Assembly: GCA_028283825.1 (NCBI GenBank)
Contig: JAPWJW010000003.1
Location: forward strand, 620,001 to 684,000
Source: Azospirillaceae bacterium
Lineage (GTDB): Bacteria; Pseudomonadota; Alphaproteobacteria; Azospirillales; Azospirillaceae
Length of the DNA stretch: 64,000 nt
Reading direction: 5' to 3'
Position numbers and translations under genes: made by a program. Below, piece after piece: positions 28,295 through 38,841 of this stretch (position 1 is the first letter of the stretch; each line of letters begins with the position of its first letter). The notes below the pieces were generated by a model that was not told the origin of the DNA, searched no databases, and worked only from the letters and a program-made list of their open reading frames with translations.

Positions 28295-28506
28295 GGGTGG
28301 CCCTCCCTTAAACCAGTGGCCGCTTGCCAACTGGCGGAACGGTAATGCCCGGCGGGAAAGCCGTCAATTCCAAAGGTTTGCCTATTATTTACCAGTTCAG
28401 GCTAGACCGTCCGTCCGGGGAATTTCTGTATTGCGGGGCACCCAAGAATTGTGCACCGCAAAAAGATCCGCGTATCGGCGGTCCAGTCCTTGGAACAGGT
28501 GCTTTT

Positions 28507-29481
28507 TTAGAAGCGGACCAGTGCCGCGCCCCAGGTAAAGCCGCCGCCCATGGCCTCCAGCAACACCAGTTCGCCCCGCTTGATACGGCCGTCGTGCACA
28601 GCCTCGCACAAGGCCAGCGGGATGGAGGCGGCCGAGGTGTTGCCATGGTGGTCCACGGTCAGCACCACCTGCGAGGTATCCATCTTCAGCTTGCGTGCGG
28701 TGTTTTCGATGATGCGGCGGTTGGCCTGGTGGGGTACCAGCCAATCCAGGTCGCTGGGCGCCAGGCCGTTGGCCTCCAGCGCCTCCCCCACCACTTCGGC
28801 GAGGTTGACCACGGCGTGCTTGAACACCTCCTGCCCCGCCATGCGCAGATGGCCCACGGTCTGGGTGGAGGACGGGCCGCCGTCGACGTACAGCAGGTCG
28901 TGGTGGCGGCCGTCGGAATGGAGATGGGTGGACAGGATGCCGCGATCATCGGCGGCGCCCTGCCCTTCCTGGGCGCGCAGCACGACGGCGCCGGCGCCGT
29001 CGCCGAACAGCACGCAGGTGCCGCGGTCGGTCCAGTCCAGGATGCGGGAGAAGGTCTCCGCCCCGATGACCAGCACGGTGCGCGCCTGGCCGGCCTTGAT
29101 GAAATTGTCGGCCACGGCCAGGGCATAGACGAAGCCGGAGCAGACGGCCTGCACATCGAAGGCGGCCCCGCGGGTCATGCCCAATGCCGCCTGCACCTTG
29201 GCGGCGGTGGCGGGAAAGGTCTGGTCCGGGGTGGCGGTGGCCAGGACGATCAGGTCCAGTTCATCCACGGAAACGTCGCCATGGGCCAGGGCAGCCTGCG
29301 CCGCCTTCAGCGCCAGGTCGGAGGTCTTCTCCCCCTCTGCGGCGATGTGGCGGCTGCGGATGCCGGTGCGTTGGGTGATCCACTCGTCCGAAGTATCGAC
29401 CATCTTGGCCAGGTCGTCGTTCGTCACCACGCGGGCCGGCAGGTAAGAGCCGCAGCCCACGATCACGGAGCGCATAACCAT
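28507..29481 (-). CDS. fabH: beta-ketoacyl-ACP synthase III (FabH)
   Basis: A 324-residue thiolase-fold enzyme that starts fatty-acid synthesis from acetyl-CoA and malonyl-ACP. The catalytic triad is C114 (QAVCSGF), H251 (VPHQANRRI) and N281 (HHGNTSAAS); the GDGAGAVVL motif is also present. It is 26 bp downstream of plsX in the usual rpmF-plsX-fabH order. Confidence 0.96.
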   Translation of the reverse strand: MVMRSVIVGCGSYLPARVVTNDDLAKMVDTSDEWITQRTGIRSRHIAAEGEKTSDLALKAAQAALAHGDVSVDELDLIVLATATPDQTFPATAAKVQAALGMTRGAAFDVQAVCSGFVYALAVADNFIKAGQARTVLVIGAETFSRILDWTDRGTCVLFGDGAGAVVLRAQEGQGAADDRGILSTHLHSDGRHHDLLYVDGGPSSTQTVGHLRMAGQEVFKHAVVNLAEVVGEALEANGLAPSDLDWLVPHQANRRIIENTARKLKMDTSQVVLTVDHHGNTSAASIPLALCEAVHDGRIKRGELVLLEAMGGGFTWGAALVRF

Positions 29482-29507
29482 AGTTCAACCAGCCATAGGG
29501 TGTGCCG

Positions 29508-30578
29508 TCACTGGGCGACGGCCTGGGGATCGGTGCCCGGGACGGGTGCGGCCGCCTGCAGGCTTTCCTGCAGCAAGGCGAGTTCCTTGCGGATTTTTTC
29601 GTTGAAGCCGTGCTGGACCAGATCCACGGCCACGCAGATGGCGTTGGCGAAGCCCAGGCCGTCGGTGCCGCCGTGGCTTTTTACGCAGACGCCCTGCAGG
29701 CCCAGGAACATGCCGCCGTTGTAGCGGCGCGGATCCGTGCGCCGGCGCAGCTTGTTAAGGGCGCCGCGGGCCAGCAGGTAGCCCAGCTTGGCCAGCAGCG
29801 ACGACTGGAAGGTGCCGCGCAGATATTCGCCGAACATCTTGCCAGTGCCCTCGATGGTCTTCAGGGCGATGTTGCCGGTGAAGCCGTCCGTCACCACCAC
29901 GTCGACGGTGCCGGCGGCGATGTCGGTGCCTTCCACGAATCCGTGGAAGTTGCGGGCCAACGGGGTGGCGCGCAGGGCGGCGGCGGCGTCGCGGATGGCC
30001 TCATGGCCCTTCTGCTCTTCCGAACCGACGTTCAGCAGGCCGATGCTGGGCTCCAGCAGGCCCAAAACGGTCTGGGCGAAGACCGTGCCCAGGACGGCGA
30101 ACTGCACCAGGTTGTCGGCGTCGCATTCCAGGTTGGCGCCCAGATCCAGCATCACGCAATCGCCGCGCATGGTGGGCAGCATGGATGCGATGGCCGGCCG
30201 GTCGATGCCCGGCAGGGTCTTCAGCACGAACTTGGCCATGGCCATCAGCGCGCCGGTGTTGCCGGCGGAGACGACGCTGGCCGCCTCCCCCGACGCCACG
30301 GCATCGATGGCCAGGCGCATGCTGGAACCGCGCCCAGCACGAAGGGCCACGGACGGCTTCGCGTCCATGGCCACAACGTCGGCTGTATGACGAACCTGGG
30401 AAATCGCCTTCAGTGCGGGCCGAGTATCGAGAAGCGCACGAATGCGCTGCTCGTCACCGACAAACAGGAAATCGACATTGGGGCAGCGTTCACGCGCAAT
30501 GTCGGCGCCGTCCACCACCATGTCCGGGGCATGATCCCCGCCCATGGCATCCAGGGCGATTCGCACGCGCGTGCTCAC
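29508..30578 (-). CDS. plsX: phosphate acyltransferase PlsX
   Basis: A 356-residue enzyme forming acyl-phosphate from acyl-ACP for phospholipid synthesis. Family blocks: IALDAMGGDHAPD at the N-terminus, VSAGNTGALMA, LGANLECDADNLVQFA and the VVVTDGFTGNIALKTIEG segment split over the centre. The start is GTG after GAGGAGGT. Confidence 0.96.
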   Translation of the reverse strand: MSTRVRIALDAMGGDHAPDMVVDGADIARERCPNVDFLFVGDEQRIRALLDTRPALKAISQVRHTADVVAMDAKPSVALRAGRGSSMRLAIDAVASGEAASVVSAGNTGALMAMAKFVLKTLPGIDRPAIASMLPTMRGDCVMLDLGANLECDADNLVQFAVLGTVFAQTVLGLLEPSIGLLNVGSEEQKGHEAIRDAAAALRATPLARNFHGFVEGTDIAAGTVDVVVTDGFTGNIALKTIEGTGKMFGEYLRGTFQSSLLAKLGYLLARGALNKLRRRTDPRRYNGGMFLGLQGVCVKSHGGTDGLGFANAICVAVDLVQHGFNEKIRKELALLQESLQAAAPVPGTDPQAVAQ

Positions 30579-30614
30579 CGGACAGCGACCTCCTCAAGCA
30601 CCGGGCGAACCGGA

Positions 30615-30806
30615 TCAGGCGGCGGCAGCAGCGGTATCGACGACGACCTCGCGGCCGTCGTAGTGGCCGCAGGAGCCACAGACGTGATGCGGGCGGGTCA
30701 GCTCGCCGCAGTTGCCGCACTCATGGTGCGCACCGGCGGAGATCGCGTGGTGCGAACGGCGCATGTCGCGGCGAGACTTGGAGGTCTTTTTCTTAGGAAC
30801 GGCCAT
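30615..30806 (-). CDS. rpmF: 50S ribosomal protein L32 (bL32)
   Basis: A 63-residue protein starting [20 protein letters not shown]. It retains the zinc-ribbon cysteines (CGNCGEL...[15 protein letters not shown]). Directly upstream of plsX, as usual. Confidence 0.98.
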   Translation of the reverse strand: MAVPKKKTSKSRRDMRRSHHAISAGAHHECGNCGELTRPHHVCGSCGHYDGREVVVDTAAAAA

Positions 30807-31044
30807 GATCGTCTACTCTCTACTCGATTAAGACGACCACTCACGTGCCGTCTTGCTAATCATCGTCAGGCCCCATGCTTTATCCAAATCGCTTCCCTTT
30901 TCCCACCCCCAATTTTTTGGGGACCGGCTTGCGGAAAACGATATGAGGCCAAACGACAAGGAACCCGGCCCAATCCTGGACCGGATCAAACAGGGCGCCT
31001 TCAATACTTGAAATCCCCCGCAAGGGCAAGCGCCAAAGACCAAA

Positions 31045-31707
31045 TTATGTCTTGGGACGCAGCTTCGCAAGGGCGGCGAAGGGATTCGGCTTGCCCTCGG
31101 GCGCGGAGAGGGTGGGATTCGAAGCAACGGTATCATCCGACTCCGGCGCATCCGCCGGGGCATCGCCGCCCGCCGTGTCCGGCGGCGGCTCATTGGGGGC
31201 GTCGGGAAACTCCCCTTCCCCGTCCCAATCCTCCACATGGATGAAGCGGTCGGAGTCGGCCTTGCGCGGATAGGGATCCAGCGCCAGGGACAGGTGCTGG
31301 GTCACCAATTCACCGATGTCGATGCGGCCGCTTTCGATGGGCTCGGGCGGGTCGGCCTCATCATCCAGGCCCAGGTTCTCCAGCTCTTCCTCATCCTTGG
31401 GCACCAGGTGGGCCGGCGCGTACAGGGCCTGGAACGTGTCCCGCACGGATGCCGCCATCGGTTCCAGCGTCACCACGCAGCTCTGCACCACCTGGGCGTC
31501 CAACTCGCCGGTGACGCGCACCATCTGGCCGCCGCGGATACGCCGCAGACGCACCAGGGCCGTCAGGCTGTCCAGCGACACCAAATCCAAGCGCCGGGCC
31601 AGCGCCGCGCGCTCCACCGGGGTGGCGGTGATCTTCTCCACGGTTTCACGGGATGAGACCTTGTCGGCGATGACGGAACGGGAAAATTCAGGGGTCATGT
31701 CGGTCAT
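31045..31707 (-). CDS. yceD: YceD/DUF177-family protein (23S rRNA accumulation)
   Basis: A 220-residue acidic protein. The ATG at 31707 follows GGAGTACGCG; the frame continues upstream to 31923 but without family sequence. The DUF177 core is VRVTGELDAQVVQSCVVTLEP and ELVTQHLSLALDPYPRK, followed by a Pro/Asp/Glu-rich tail. YceD is required for 23S rRNA accumulation and normally precedes rpmF, as here. In this window 238 bp separate them. Confidence 0.9.
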   Translation of the reverse strand: MTDMTPEFSRSVIADKVSSRETVEKITATPVERAALARRLDLVSLDSLTALVRLRRIRGGQMVRVTGELDAQVVQSCVVTLEPMAASVRDTFQALYAPAHLVPKDEEELENLGLDDEADPPEPIESGRIDIGELVTQHLSLALDPYPRKADSDRFIHVEDWDGEGEFPDAPNEPPPDTAGGDAPADAPESDDTVASNPTLSAPEGKPNPFAALAKLRPKT

Positions 31708-31744
31708 GACGCGTACTCCAACACTCAAAAACGAATGAAAAGGG

Positions 31745-32317
31745 TCACAGGCTTGGCGAAACGGGAAAGGACGGCCCGTCAGCCAGCAGGGACGGCAGCG
31801 GCTGGGCCGCCAGGCGCATGGCGGCGGCACGGACATAAACGGCCGTCGCGGTGACTTCCGGCCCGTCGGGCAGGGTGGAGCCGAAGAGGTTGCGGTCCAA
31901 CGCCTCCCGTAGCGCCTGCTCATCCCCGGCAGCAGCAGCCTTCAAGCCCGATTCGTAGGCGTCGGCCCGGCCGTAGAAGTGCTTGCCCAGATCCTTGACC
32001 TTCTTGCCCACGACCATTTCGCTGGCGCCCAGTTCGCGCAGGCTGAAATCCAGGTCGGTAAACATGTGATCGAACAAGGCCTGGTTGAGGTCGGCCAGGG
32101 CCCGGCCTTCGCCCGCCAGCCGGCGCATGACCAGCCAGGCGTGCAGGGCGATCACCTCGAACCGGCCCTCGACCGTATCGGGAACACCGCGCCCCTCTCC
32201 CGCCGCCGCCGCGTAGAACGCGGGCTGGCGGGATTGGTCGACGATGCCGGCGTAAAGGCGCAACACCGCCGCCTGCTGGCTGGGGCGGCGGAACAGGCGC
32301 TGAAGCAAGGCGATCAC
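31745..32317 (-). CDS. ubiquinol-cytochrome c chaperone family protein
   Basis: A 190-residue helical protein of the Ubiq_cyt_C_chap family (CBP3-like). It shows the family pattern FEVIALHAWLVMRRL, the QALFDHMFTDLDFSLRELGASEMVVGKKVKDLGK stretch split over helices, and FYGRADAYE. In mitochondria the homologue aids assembly of the bc1 complex. The preferred start is GTG at 32317, because the upstream 32 residues (to 32413) look non-coding; the ribosome site is weak in either case. Confidence 0.85.
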   Translation of the reverse strand: MIALLQRLFRRPSQQAAVLRLYAGIVDQSRQPAFYAAAAGEGRGVPDTVEGRFEVIALHAWLVMRRLAGEGRALADLNQALFDHMFTDLDFSLRELGASEMVVGKKVKDLGKHFYGRADAYESGLKAAAAGDEQALREALDRNLFGSTLPDGPEVTATAVYVRAAAMRLAAQPLPSLLADGPSFPVSPSL

Positions 32318-32565
32318 GGCTGGGGAACCCGGCTTTCGTTGACAGGACGGAACGGCTGGTGCGATTGTCACCGGCCAGATGGGGGGCGGTTGTCCACCGG
32401 TCAAGCGGGGCAAGGAACGCCACGCTGGATGGGAAAACCTGATGACCCCGGGCCGGACGGCGGCCTTTTACGGTTTATTGGGTCCAGCGCGACGGGTGCC
32501 GGACCGCTGAACCGTGAAACGAAGCCAACCCGCGATCAACGTTCTTGGGATTAACGTCTTAGACC

Positions 32566-33072
32566 ATGCCGAACAAGACCCTTAAGTTGCCGTCGCCCGC
32601 CTGCCTCCTCGCGGTTGGTCTTGTTGGGATGGGCCTGAGCGCCTGCACGCCGCAGATCAACAACCGCGGCAACCTGGTGGAAGATCGGCGCCTGGCCGAT
32701 ATCCACGCCGGCACCAGCACCAAGGAAGACGTGCAGAAGGCCCTGGGTTCGCCCAGCTCCACCGGCACAGTCGACGCCAATATCTGGTACTACATCGGCA
32801 GCATCACGGAGAACGAAGCCTTCTTCGATCCGCAGACGGTGCAGCAGCGCGTGCTGCAGGTCAGCTTCAACGACCAGGGCGTGGTCAGCACCGTCGGCGA
32901 CCTGGACCTGGACCAGCAGCAGGACGTCACGCCCGAAGATCGGGAGACCCCGACCGCCGGCCATGACGTCACCTTCCTCGAGCAGCTCATGGGCAACCTG
33001 AACCGCGAGAAGAAGAAGGACGACAAGAAGAAGAAGGGTGGCGGAGGCGGCGGTGGCGGTGGCGGCAGCTGA
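32566..33072 (+). CDS. bamE: BamE/SmpA-family outer-membrane assembly lipoprotein
   Basis: A 168-residue lipoprotein with signal peptide and lipobox LSAC. The BamE core follows (NLVEDRRLADIHAGTSTKEDVQKALGSPS split over helices, then WYYIGSITENEAFF). The C-terminus is odd: a Lys/Asp run followed by about ten glycines and a Ser. It acts with BamA in outer-membrane protein insertion. It is divergent from the chaperone gene and has its own terminator. Confidence 0.9.
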   Translation: MPNKTLKLPSPACLLAVGLVGMGLSACTPQINNRGNLVEDRRLADIHAGTSTKEDVQKALGSPSSTGTVDANIWYYIGSITENEAFFDPQTVQQRVLQVSFNDQGVVSTVGDLDLDQQQDVTPEDRETPTAGHDVTFLEQLMGNLNREKKKDDKKKKGGGGGGGGGGS

Positions 33073-33098
33073 GCCCCCGCCCAAACGGATATTCGACG

Positions 33099-33136
33099 AA
33101 GGCCCCGGTGGTTTCCCCCGGGGCCTTTTGTTTTTC
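33099..33136 (+). terminator. rho-independent terminator of bamE
   Basis: An 8-10-bp stem (AAGGCCCCGG / CCGGGGCCTT, 9-nt loop) directly followed by TTTTGTTTTT on the plus strand, 26 bp after the stop codon. Confidence 0.9.
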
Positions 33137-33141
33137 TCTTT

Positions 33142-33272
33142 CCTCAGGCGCCGGCAGCCGCATCCGCGGCTTTGGCTTTCCTCATTTTCCAGTCCACTGC
33201 CGTTCCCCGGAAAACTCCGGGGCCGGCAGTCGCCGACCAGCGGCGTCCCGATGCCGAGTGCGTCGGGACGCC
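33142..33272 (-). repeat. structured interspersed repeat, copy D (inverted)
   Basis: The same element as copies A-C, on the minus strand. Read on that strand: a 10-bp hairpin (GGCGTCCCGA ... TCGGGACGCC, 33242-33272), then GGTCGGC-GACT-GCCGGCC, the core TTTCCGGGGAACG...GTGGACTGGAAA, then AGCCGC-GGAT-GCGGCT. It lacks the terminal CATTTGAACG palindrome of A and B. It lies between the convergent genes bamE and hppA. Confidence 0.75.
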
Positions 33273-33288
33273 AGGAGCCGCGTTCAGA

Positions 33289-35412
<2,124 letters not shown>

Positions 35413-35520
35413 GGCGTTTCCTTTTCCCACACTGGTTTCCCAGGGCCGCCGCCGCCCCGATTCTAGACGTGGGGGTCGGCCATGCGACTCAGCGTGGAAA
35501 AAGTGACATGGATACAGGGC

Positions 35521-36027
35521 TTAAGCAATCACCTGCGGCAAGGGGCCGCCAAGGTCCAGAAAGTAAAAACGGCTATCCACCGCCATCCGAGGAAAGCTTG
35601 GCGGTAACTCTTCCGGAGTAACCAAGGAAAAACCGCTTTTTTCATAAAAGCGATGGGCCGCCAGAAACTTGGCCGTCGTGCCCAAATACACGCGTGCCAG
35701 GCCCTGGGTACGGGCATGGTCCAACAGCACGGAAAGCAGGCGGCCAGCCAGCCGATGGGGCGCACCACGATGGCTGGCGGCTACGAACATCTTGCGCAGG
35801 GCGGCATCGCCGCCGCCGATGTCCTTCAGGGAAATGGTGCCGACGATACGGCCGCCGTCGACCGCCACCCAGAACTGGCCGGCGCCCCGCTGGTAGAATC
35901 CGGGAATGTCGCGCAGGTCCGGCTGGTCGTCATAGGTGATGGCGATGCCGAATTCCTGGCCCTGGATGGGCAGGATCAGGGCGGCGATGCCCGACTCGTC
36001 ACCGGTGCGGTAGGCACGAATCTCCAT
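35521..36027 (-). CDS. GNAT-family N-acetyltransferase
   Basis: A 168-residue acetyltransferase. The GNAT core is visible: FWVAVDGGRIVGTISL, RKMFVAASHRGAPHRLAGRLL (the RxxGxxG/A-type CoA loop is changed to HRGAPHRLA), then YLGTTAKFLAAHRFYEKSGF. The ATG overlaps the FliL stop by one base (TGATG), so it is translationally coupled. Substrate unknown. Confidence 0.85.
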   Translation of the reverse strand: MEIRAYRTGDESGIAALILPIQGQEFGIAITYDDQPDLRDIPGFYQRGAGQFWVAVDGGRIVGTISLKDIGGGDAALRKMFVAASHRGAPHRLAGRLLSVLLDHARTQGLARVYLGTTAKFLAAHRFYEKSGFSLVTPEELPPSFPRMAVDSRFYFLDLGGPLPQVIA

Positions 36028-36482
36028 CAATAGGCCGGATGCTGGTTCACGGCCTGGATCAGCACGTCGTCGATGATGCCCTCGCCCATCACCTTGTTGG
36101 CGGCCTCCACCAGCCAGCGGCGCACCTGCACCACGTCGATGACCTCACCTTTCCGGATCTGCTGCTGGCCCAGCTTGCCATACAGCGCCTCGATAAAGGC
36201 GTTCTGCAGGCGGTACTTCCGATCCTTCACCGTCTCCTTGGCTTCATCGCTGCCCACCTGGATCTGCACCTGCAGCAGCAGGTTCTGCTCGATCTGTTTT
36301 TCGCCCATGACCGGCAGGACGAAGGGACCGATGTCGACGAACTGCGGCGGGCCGGCCGGCTTCTTCTTTTCTTCCTCTTCCTTCTTGGGCTGGCCGTCCT
36401 TGTGCACCAGGAAGACGTAGCCGCCCACGCCGGCGCCGATAAGGGCGATCAGGGCCACCATCAACAGGAGAATCTTTTTCAT
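36027..36482 (-). CDS. FliL-family basal-body-associated protein
   Basis: A 151-residue protein with one N-terminal transmembrane helix (KKILLLMVALIALIGAGVGGYVF split around the membrane), a Lys/Glu linker and the FliL periplasmic domain (about 45-150, FVDIGPFVLPV...QVQIQVGSDEAKETV). FliL rings stabilise the flagellar stator. No other flagellar gene is adjacent (MotB lies at 51 kb). The neighbours are thiL and an acetyltransferase, so annotation as flagellar is tentative. Confidence 0.75.
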   Translation of the reverse strand: MKKILLLMVALIALIGAGVGGYVFLVHKDGQPKKEEEEKKKPAGPPQFVDIGPFVLPVMGEKQIEQNLLLQVQIQVGSDEAKETVKDRKYRLQNAFIEALYGKLGQQQIRKGEVIDVVQVRRWLVEAANKVMGEGIIDDVLIQAVNQHPAY

Positions 36483-36599
36483 GGAACGGGAATCCAGCGC
36501 GTCAAAAGGAAGGGGGACCGGACCATCCTGGGACGGCAGGCGTTAACAAAGCGTGGCCGTCCGGAGACAAACCCGACTGCGCTCAATGATATAGCAGGA

Positions 36600-37664
36600 T
36601 CAGAAGTGCTGCCAACCGGCGGCGCGGGGGGTAATGTCCTGCCCCAGCGCATCCACCAGGCGCGCAGGGCCCGTGCCGTCGCTCCGGCTGGCGCCCGAGG
36701 CCAGCGGCCGCATGACGCCGATTTCCGTGATGGACAGCTTGGCCTTGGCGGCGGCGGTCAGCACGGCCGGGCGGGCCGCGGGCGGCACGGTGAACACCAC
36801 CTCGTAATCCTCGCCCCCCGTCGCCAGGTCCACCAGCGTGCAGGCGTGCGCCTCCATCATGCGGCGGGCCGGCGGCGACAGGGGCAGGCGCGCGCCCTCC
36901 ACCACCGCGGTCAGGCCGCTTTCGCGCGCGATATGGCCCAGGTCGGCCAGCAGGCCGTCGGACACGTCGGCCGAGGCGGTGGCGCCCGCCCGCAGCACCG
37001 CCCCCACCGACAGGCGTGGGCGCGGGCGGTAAAAGCGGTCCAGCAGGAACTGTCGGTCGTCTTCCGGCACAGGCCCCTTGCGCTGCCGCGCCAAGGCCAG
37101 CCCCAGACCGGCATCGCCGATGGTGCCGGTGACGAACACCAGATCGCCCGCCCCGGCCCCCTGGCGGTGGATGGCGGTGCCGGCCTCAATCAGGCCCAGG
37201 GCGCTGATCATCAGGGTGATGGGGCCGTCGGTGACGGTGCTGTCCCCCCCCAGCAGATGGATGCCGAATTCCGCCTGGTCGGCGGCCAGGCCGCTGGCGA
37301 ATCCGGCCAGCCAATCCTCATCCAGGGTGCGGGGCAGACTGGTGACCAGGCTGTAGGCCAGGGGCCGGGCGCCCTTGGCCGCCAGGTCGGACAGGTTGGT
37401 GCGCAGCAGCTTGCCCGCCACCAGGCCCGGCGCGTCGTCGGGGAAGAAATGGACGCCGGCCACCATGGCGTCGGTCGTCACCACCAGTTCCTGGCCGGGC
37501 GACACGCCGACATAGGCCGCATCGTCGCGCAGGCCGCAGGCGCCAGGAAAGCCCTGGGCCAACGGGCGGAAATAACGGGCGATGCGGTCGAATTCACCGA
37601 GGGGCTGGGGGGCGCCCGCAGCAAGTGCCGCTGGCGCGCAAGAGTCGGAACCGGTGTCCGCCAT
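36600..37664 (-). CDS. thiL: thiamine-monophosphate kinase
   Basis: A 354-residue PurM-like ATP-dependent kinase making thiamine diphosphate. It shows LRDDAAYV, VVTTDAMVAGVHFF (metal-binding Asp), LSDLAAKGARPLAYS, the GGDST motif and TGTIGDAGLGLAL, then DVSDGLLADLGHI, all standard for ThiL. An N-terminal Ala/Pro-rich extension of about 22 residues precedes the domain. Confidence 0.95.
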   Translation of the reverse strand: MADTGSDSCAPAALAAGAPQPLGEFDRIARYFRPLAQGFPGACGLRDDAAYVGVSPGQELVVTTDAMVAGVHFFPDDAPGLVAGKLLRTNLSDLAAKGARPLAYSLVTSLPRTLDEDWLAGFASGLAADQAEFGIHLLGGDSTVTDGPITLMISALGLIEAGTAIHRQGAGAGDLVFVTGTIGDAGLGLALARQRKGPVPEDDRQFLLDRFYRPRPRLSVGAVLRAGATASADVSDGLLADLGHIARESGLTAVVEGARLPLSPPARRMMEAHACTLVDLATGGEDYEVVFTVPPAARPAVLTAAAKAKLSITEIGVMRPLASGASRSDGTGPARLVDALGQDITPRAAGWQHF

Positions 37665-37687
37665 CAGCCTCTAGGCTCCTTGCTTGT

Positions 37688-38227
37688 TCAGTCCTTGCCG
37701 GCCGCGCGCGCCGCCATCTCGTCCGGGCGGACGATGCGGGCCACCCGGTCCAGAACGCCGTTGATCATGCCGGGTTCCTTGCCGGCGAAGAAGCCGTGGG
37801 CGACGTCGATGTAGTCGTTGATGACGATGCGGGCGGCGGTGTCGCCACCGGCCAGCAACTCCCAGGCGCCGGCGCGCAGGATGGCGCGCAGCAGCAGTTC
37901 CAGCCGGTCCAGATGCTGGCGATCCAGCGCCTGCACCAGCACGGGGTCGATCTCATGCTGGCGGGCGGTGGCGCCGCGCACGATGGCGGCGAACAGATCG
38001 CCGTCGGCGGTGACGTAGCGGTCACCGTCCAGTTCCTGTCCCAGCCGGTACTTGCCGTATTCGGTGATCACCGCCTCGGCCGAGATGTCCGTCAGTTCGA
38101 CCTGGTACAAGGCCTGGACGGCGTTCAAGCGCGCAGCGCTGCGCCGCGCCTTGGCGGAGCCGGCGCGCTTGGGCTTGGGAAGCTCGACTTCCGGCGCGGG
38201 GGTGGTGACCTTCTTACGGGGTGCCAT
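37688..38227 (-). CDS. nusB: transcription antitermination protein NusB
   Basis: A 179-residue helical protein with the NusB core (about 25-170): RRSAARLNAVQALYQVE, then RAGAWELLAG and VINDYIDVAHGFFAGKEPGMINGVLDR read in parts. The N-terminal 25 residues are Lys/Pro-rich. NusB with NusE binds boxA in rRNA leader RNA. Downstream of ribH, as in most alphaproteobacteria. Confidence 0.95.
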   Translation of the reverse strand: MAPRKKVTTPAPEVELPKPKRAGSAKARRSAARLNAVQALYQVELTDISAEAVITEYGKYRLGQELDGDRYVTADGDLFAAIVRGATARQHEIDPVLVQALDRQHLDRLELLLRAILRAGAWELLAGGDTAARIVINDYIDVAHGFFAGKEPGMINGVLDRVARIVRPDEMAARAAGKD

Positions 38228-38365
38228 GATTCAGGGACGCTTTTCGCCAGGAAGTAGGGAGAATTCAGAAGTAGGCAAAGATGGTGCAGGCGGGCCCGCC
38301 GACCAAACAAAAAATTGGCGGGCATAGCCGGCCTGTCCGGGAAGCAGCCGGCGAACGGACTCGGG

Positions 38366-38830
38366 TCAGCGCGTGTTGAGGCGAAACTGCCGCTTCAGTT
38401 CGATCATTTCCAGGCAGGTGCGTGCCGCCTCCCCACCCCGGTTCTTCTGGGTGATCGAGGCGCGAACCCAGGCCTGCTCCCGGTTCTCCACCATCAGCAC
38501 GCCATAGCCCAGCGCCAGGGTGTGGCGCAGCACCAGCTCGTTCAGGCCCCGGGCGCTTTCGGCGCAGACGGTGTCGTAAAGCGTGGTCTCCCCCCGGATG
38601 ACGCACGCCAGGGCCACATAGCCGTCGAAGCGGCGGCGGCCGGAGTAGAAGTCCATGGACTTCACGGAATATTGGATGGCGGCCGGCAACTCAAACGCCC
38701 CGGGCACCTGGAAATGCTCGTACGTCGCGCCGGCCTTGGTGATCTCCGCCGCAGCACCCCGCACCAGTTCCTCGCCGATGTCCTCATCGGACCGGGCCTC
38801 GACGATCATGATGTGCGGGGCTTCGGCCAA
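38366..38830 (-). CDS. ribH: 6,7-dimethyl-8-ribityllumazine synthase
   Basis: A 154-residue enzyme of riboflavin synthesis condensing the ribityl-pyrimidine with dihydroxybutanone phosphate. Family blocks: VPGAFELPAAIQY and VALACVIRGET. The residue after GET-T is Leu (GETTLYD) where most family members have the catalytic His (GETxHxD). Other active-site residues look intact. The start is TTG at 38830, well placed after AAGGAAA; an ATG at 38809 would remove the first strand. It follows ribBA by 11 bp. Confidence 0.92.
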   Translation of the reverse strand: MAEAPHIMIVEARSDEDIGEELVRGAAAEITKAGATYEHFQVPGAFELPAAIQYSVKSMDFYSGRRRFDGYVALACVIRGETTLYDTVCAESARGLNELVLRHTLALGYGVLMVENREQAWVRASITQKNRGGEAARTCLEMIELKRQFRLNTR

Positions 38831-38841
38831 GGCCGTTTCCT

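Noticed and set aside
29502-31244. Long plus-strand frame over plsX, rpmF and yceD
   Set aside because: It overlaps three recognised minus-strand genes, and its sequence has no domain-like pattern.
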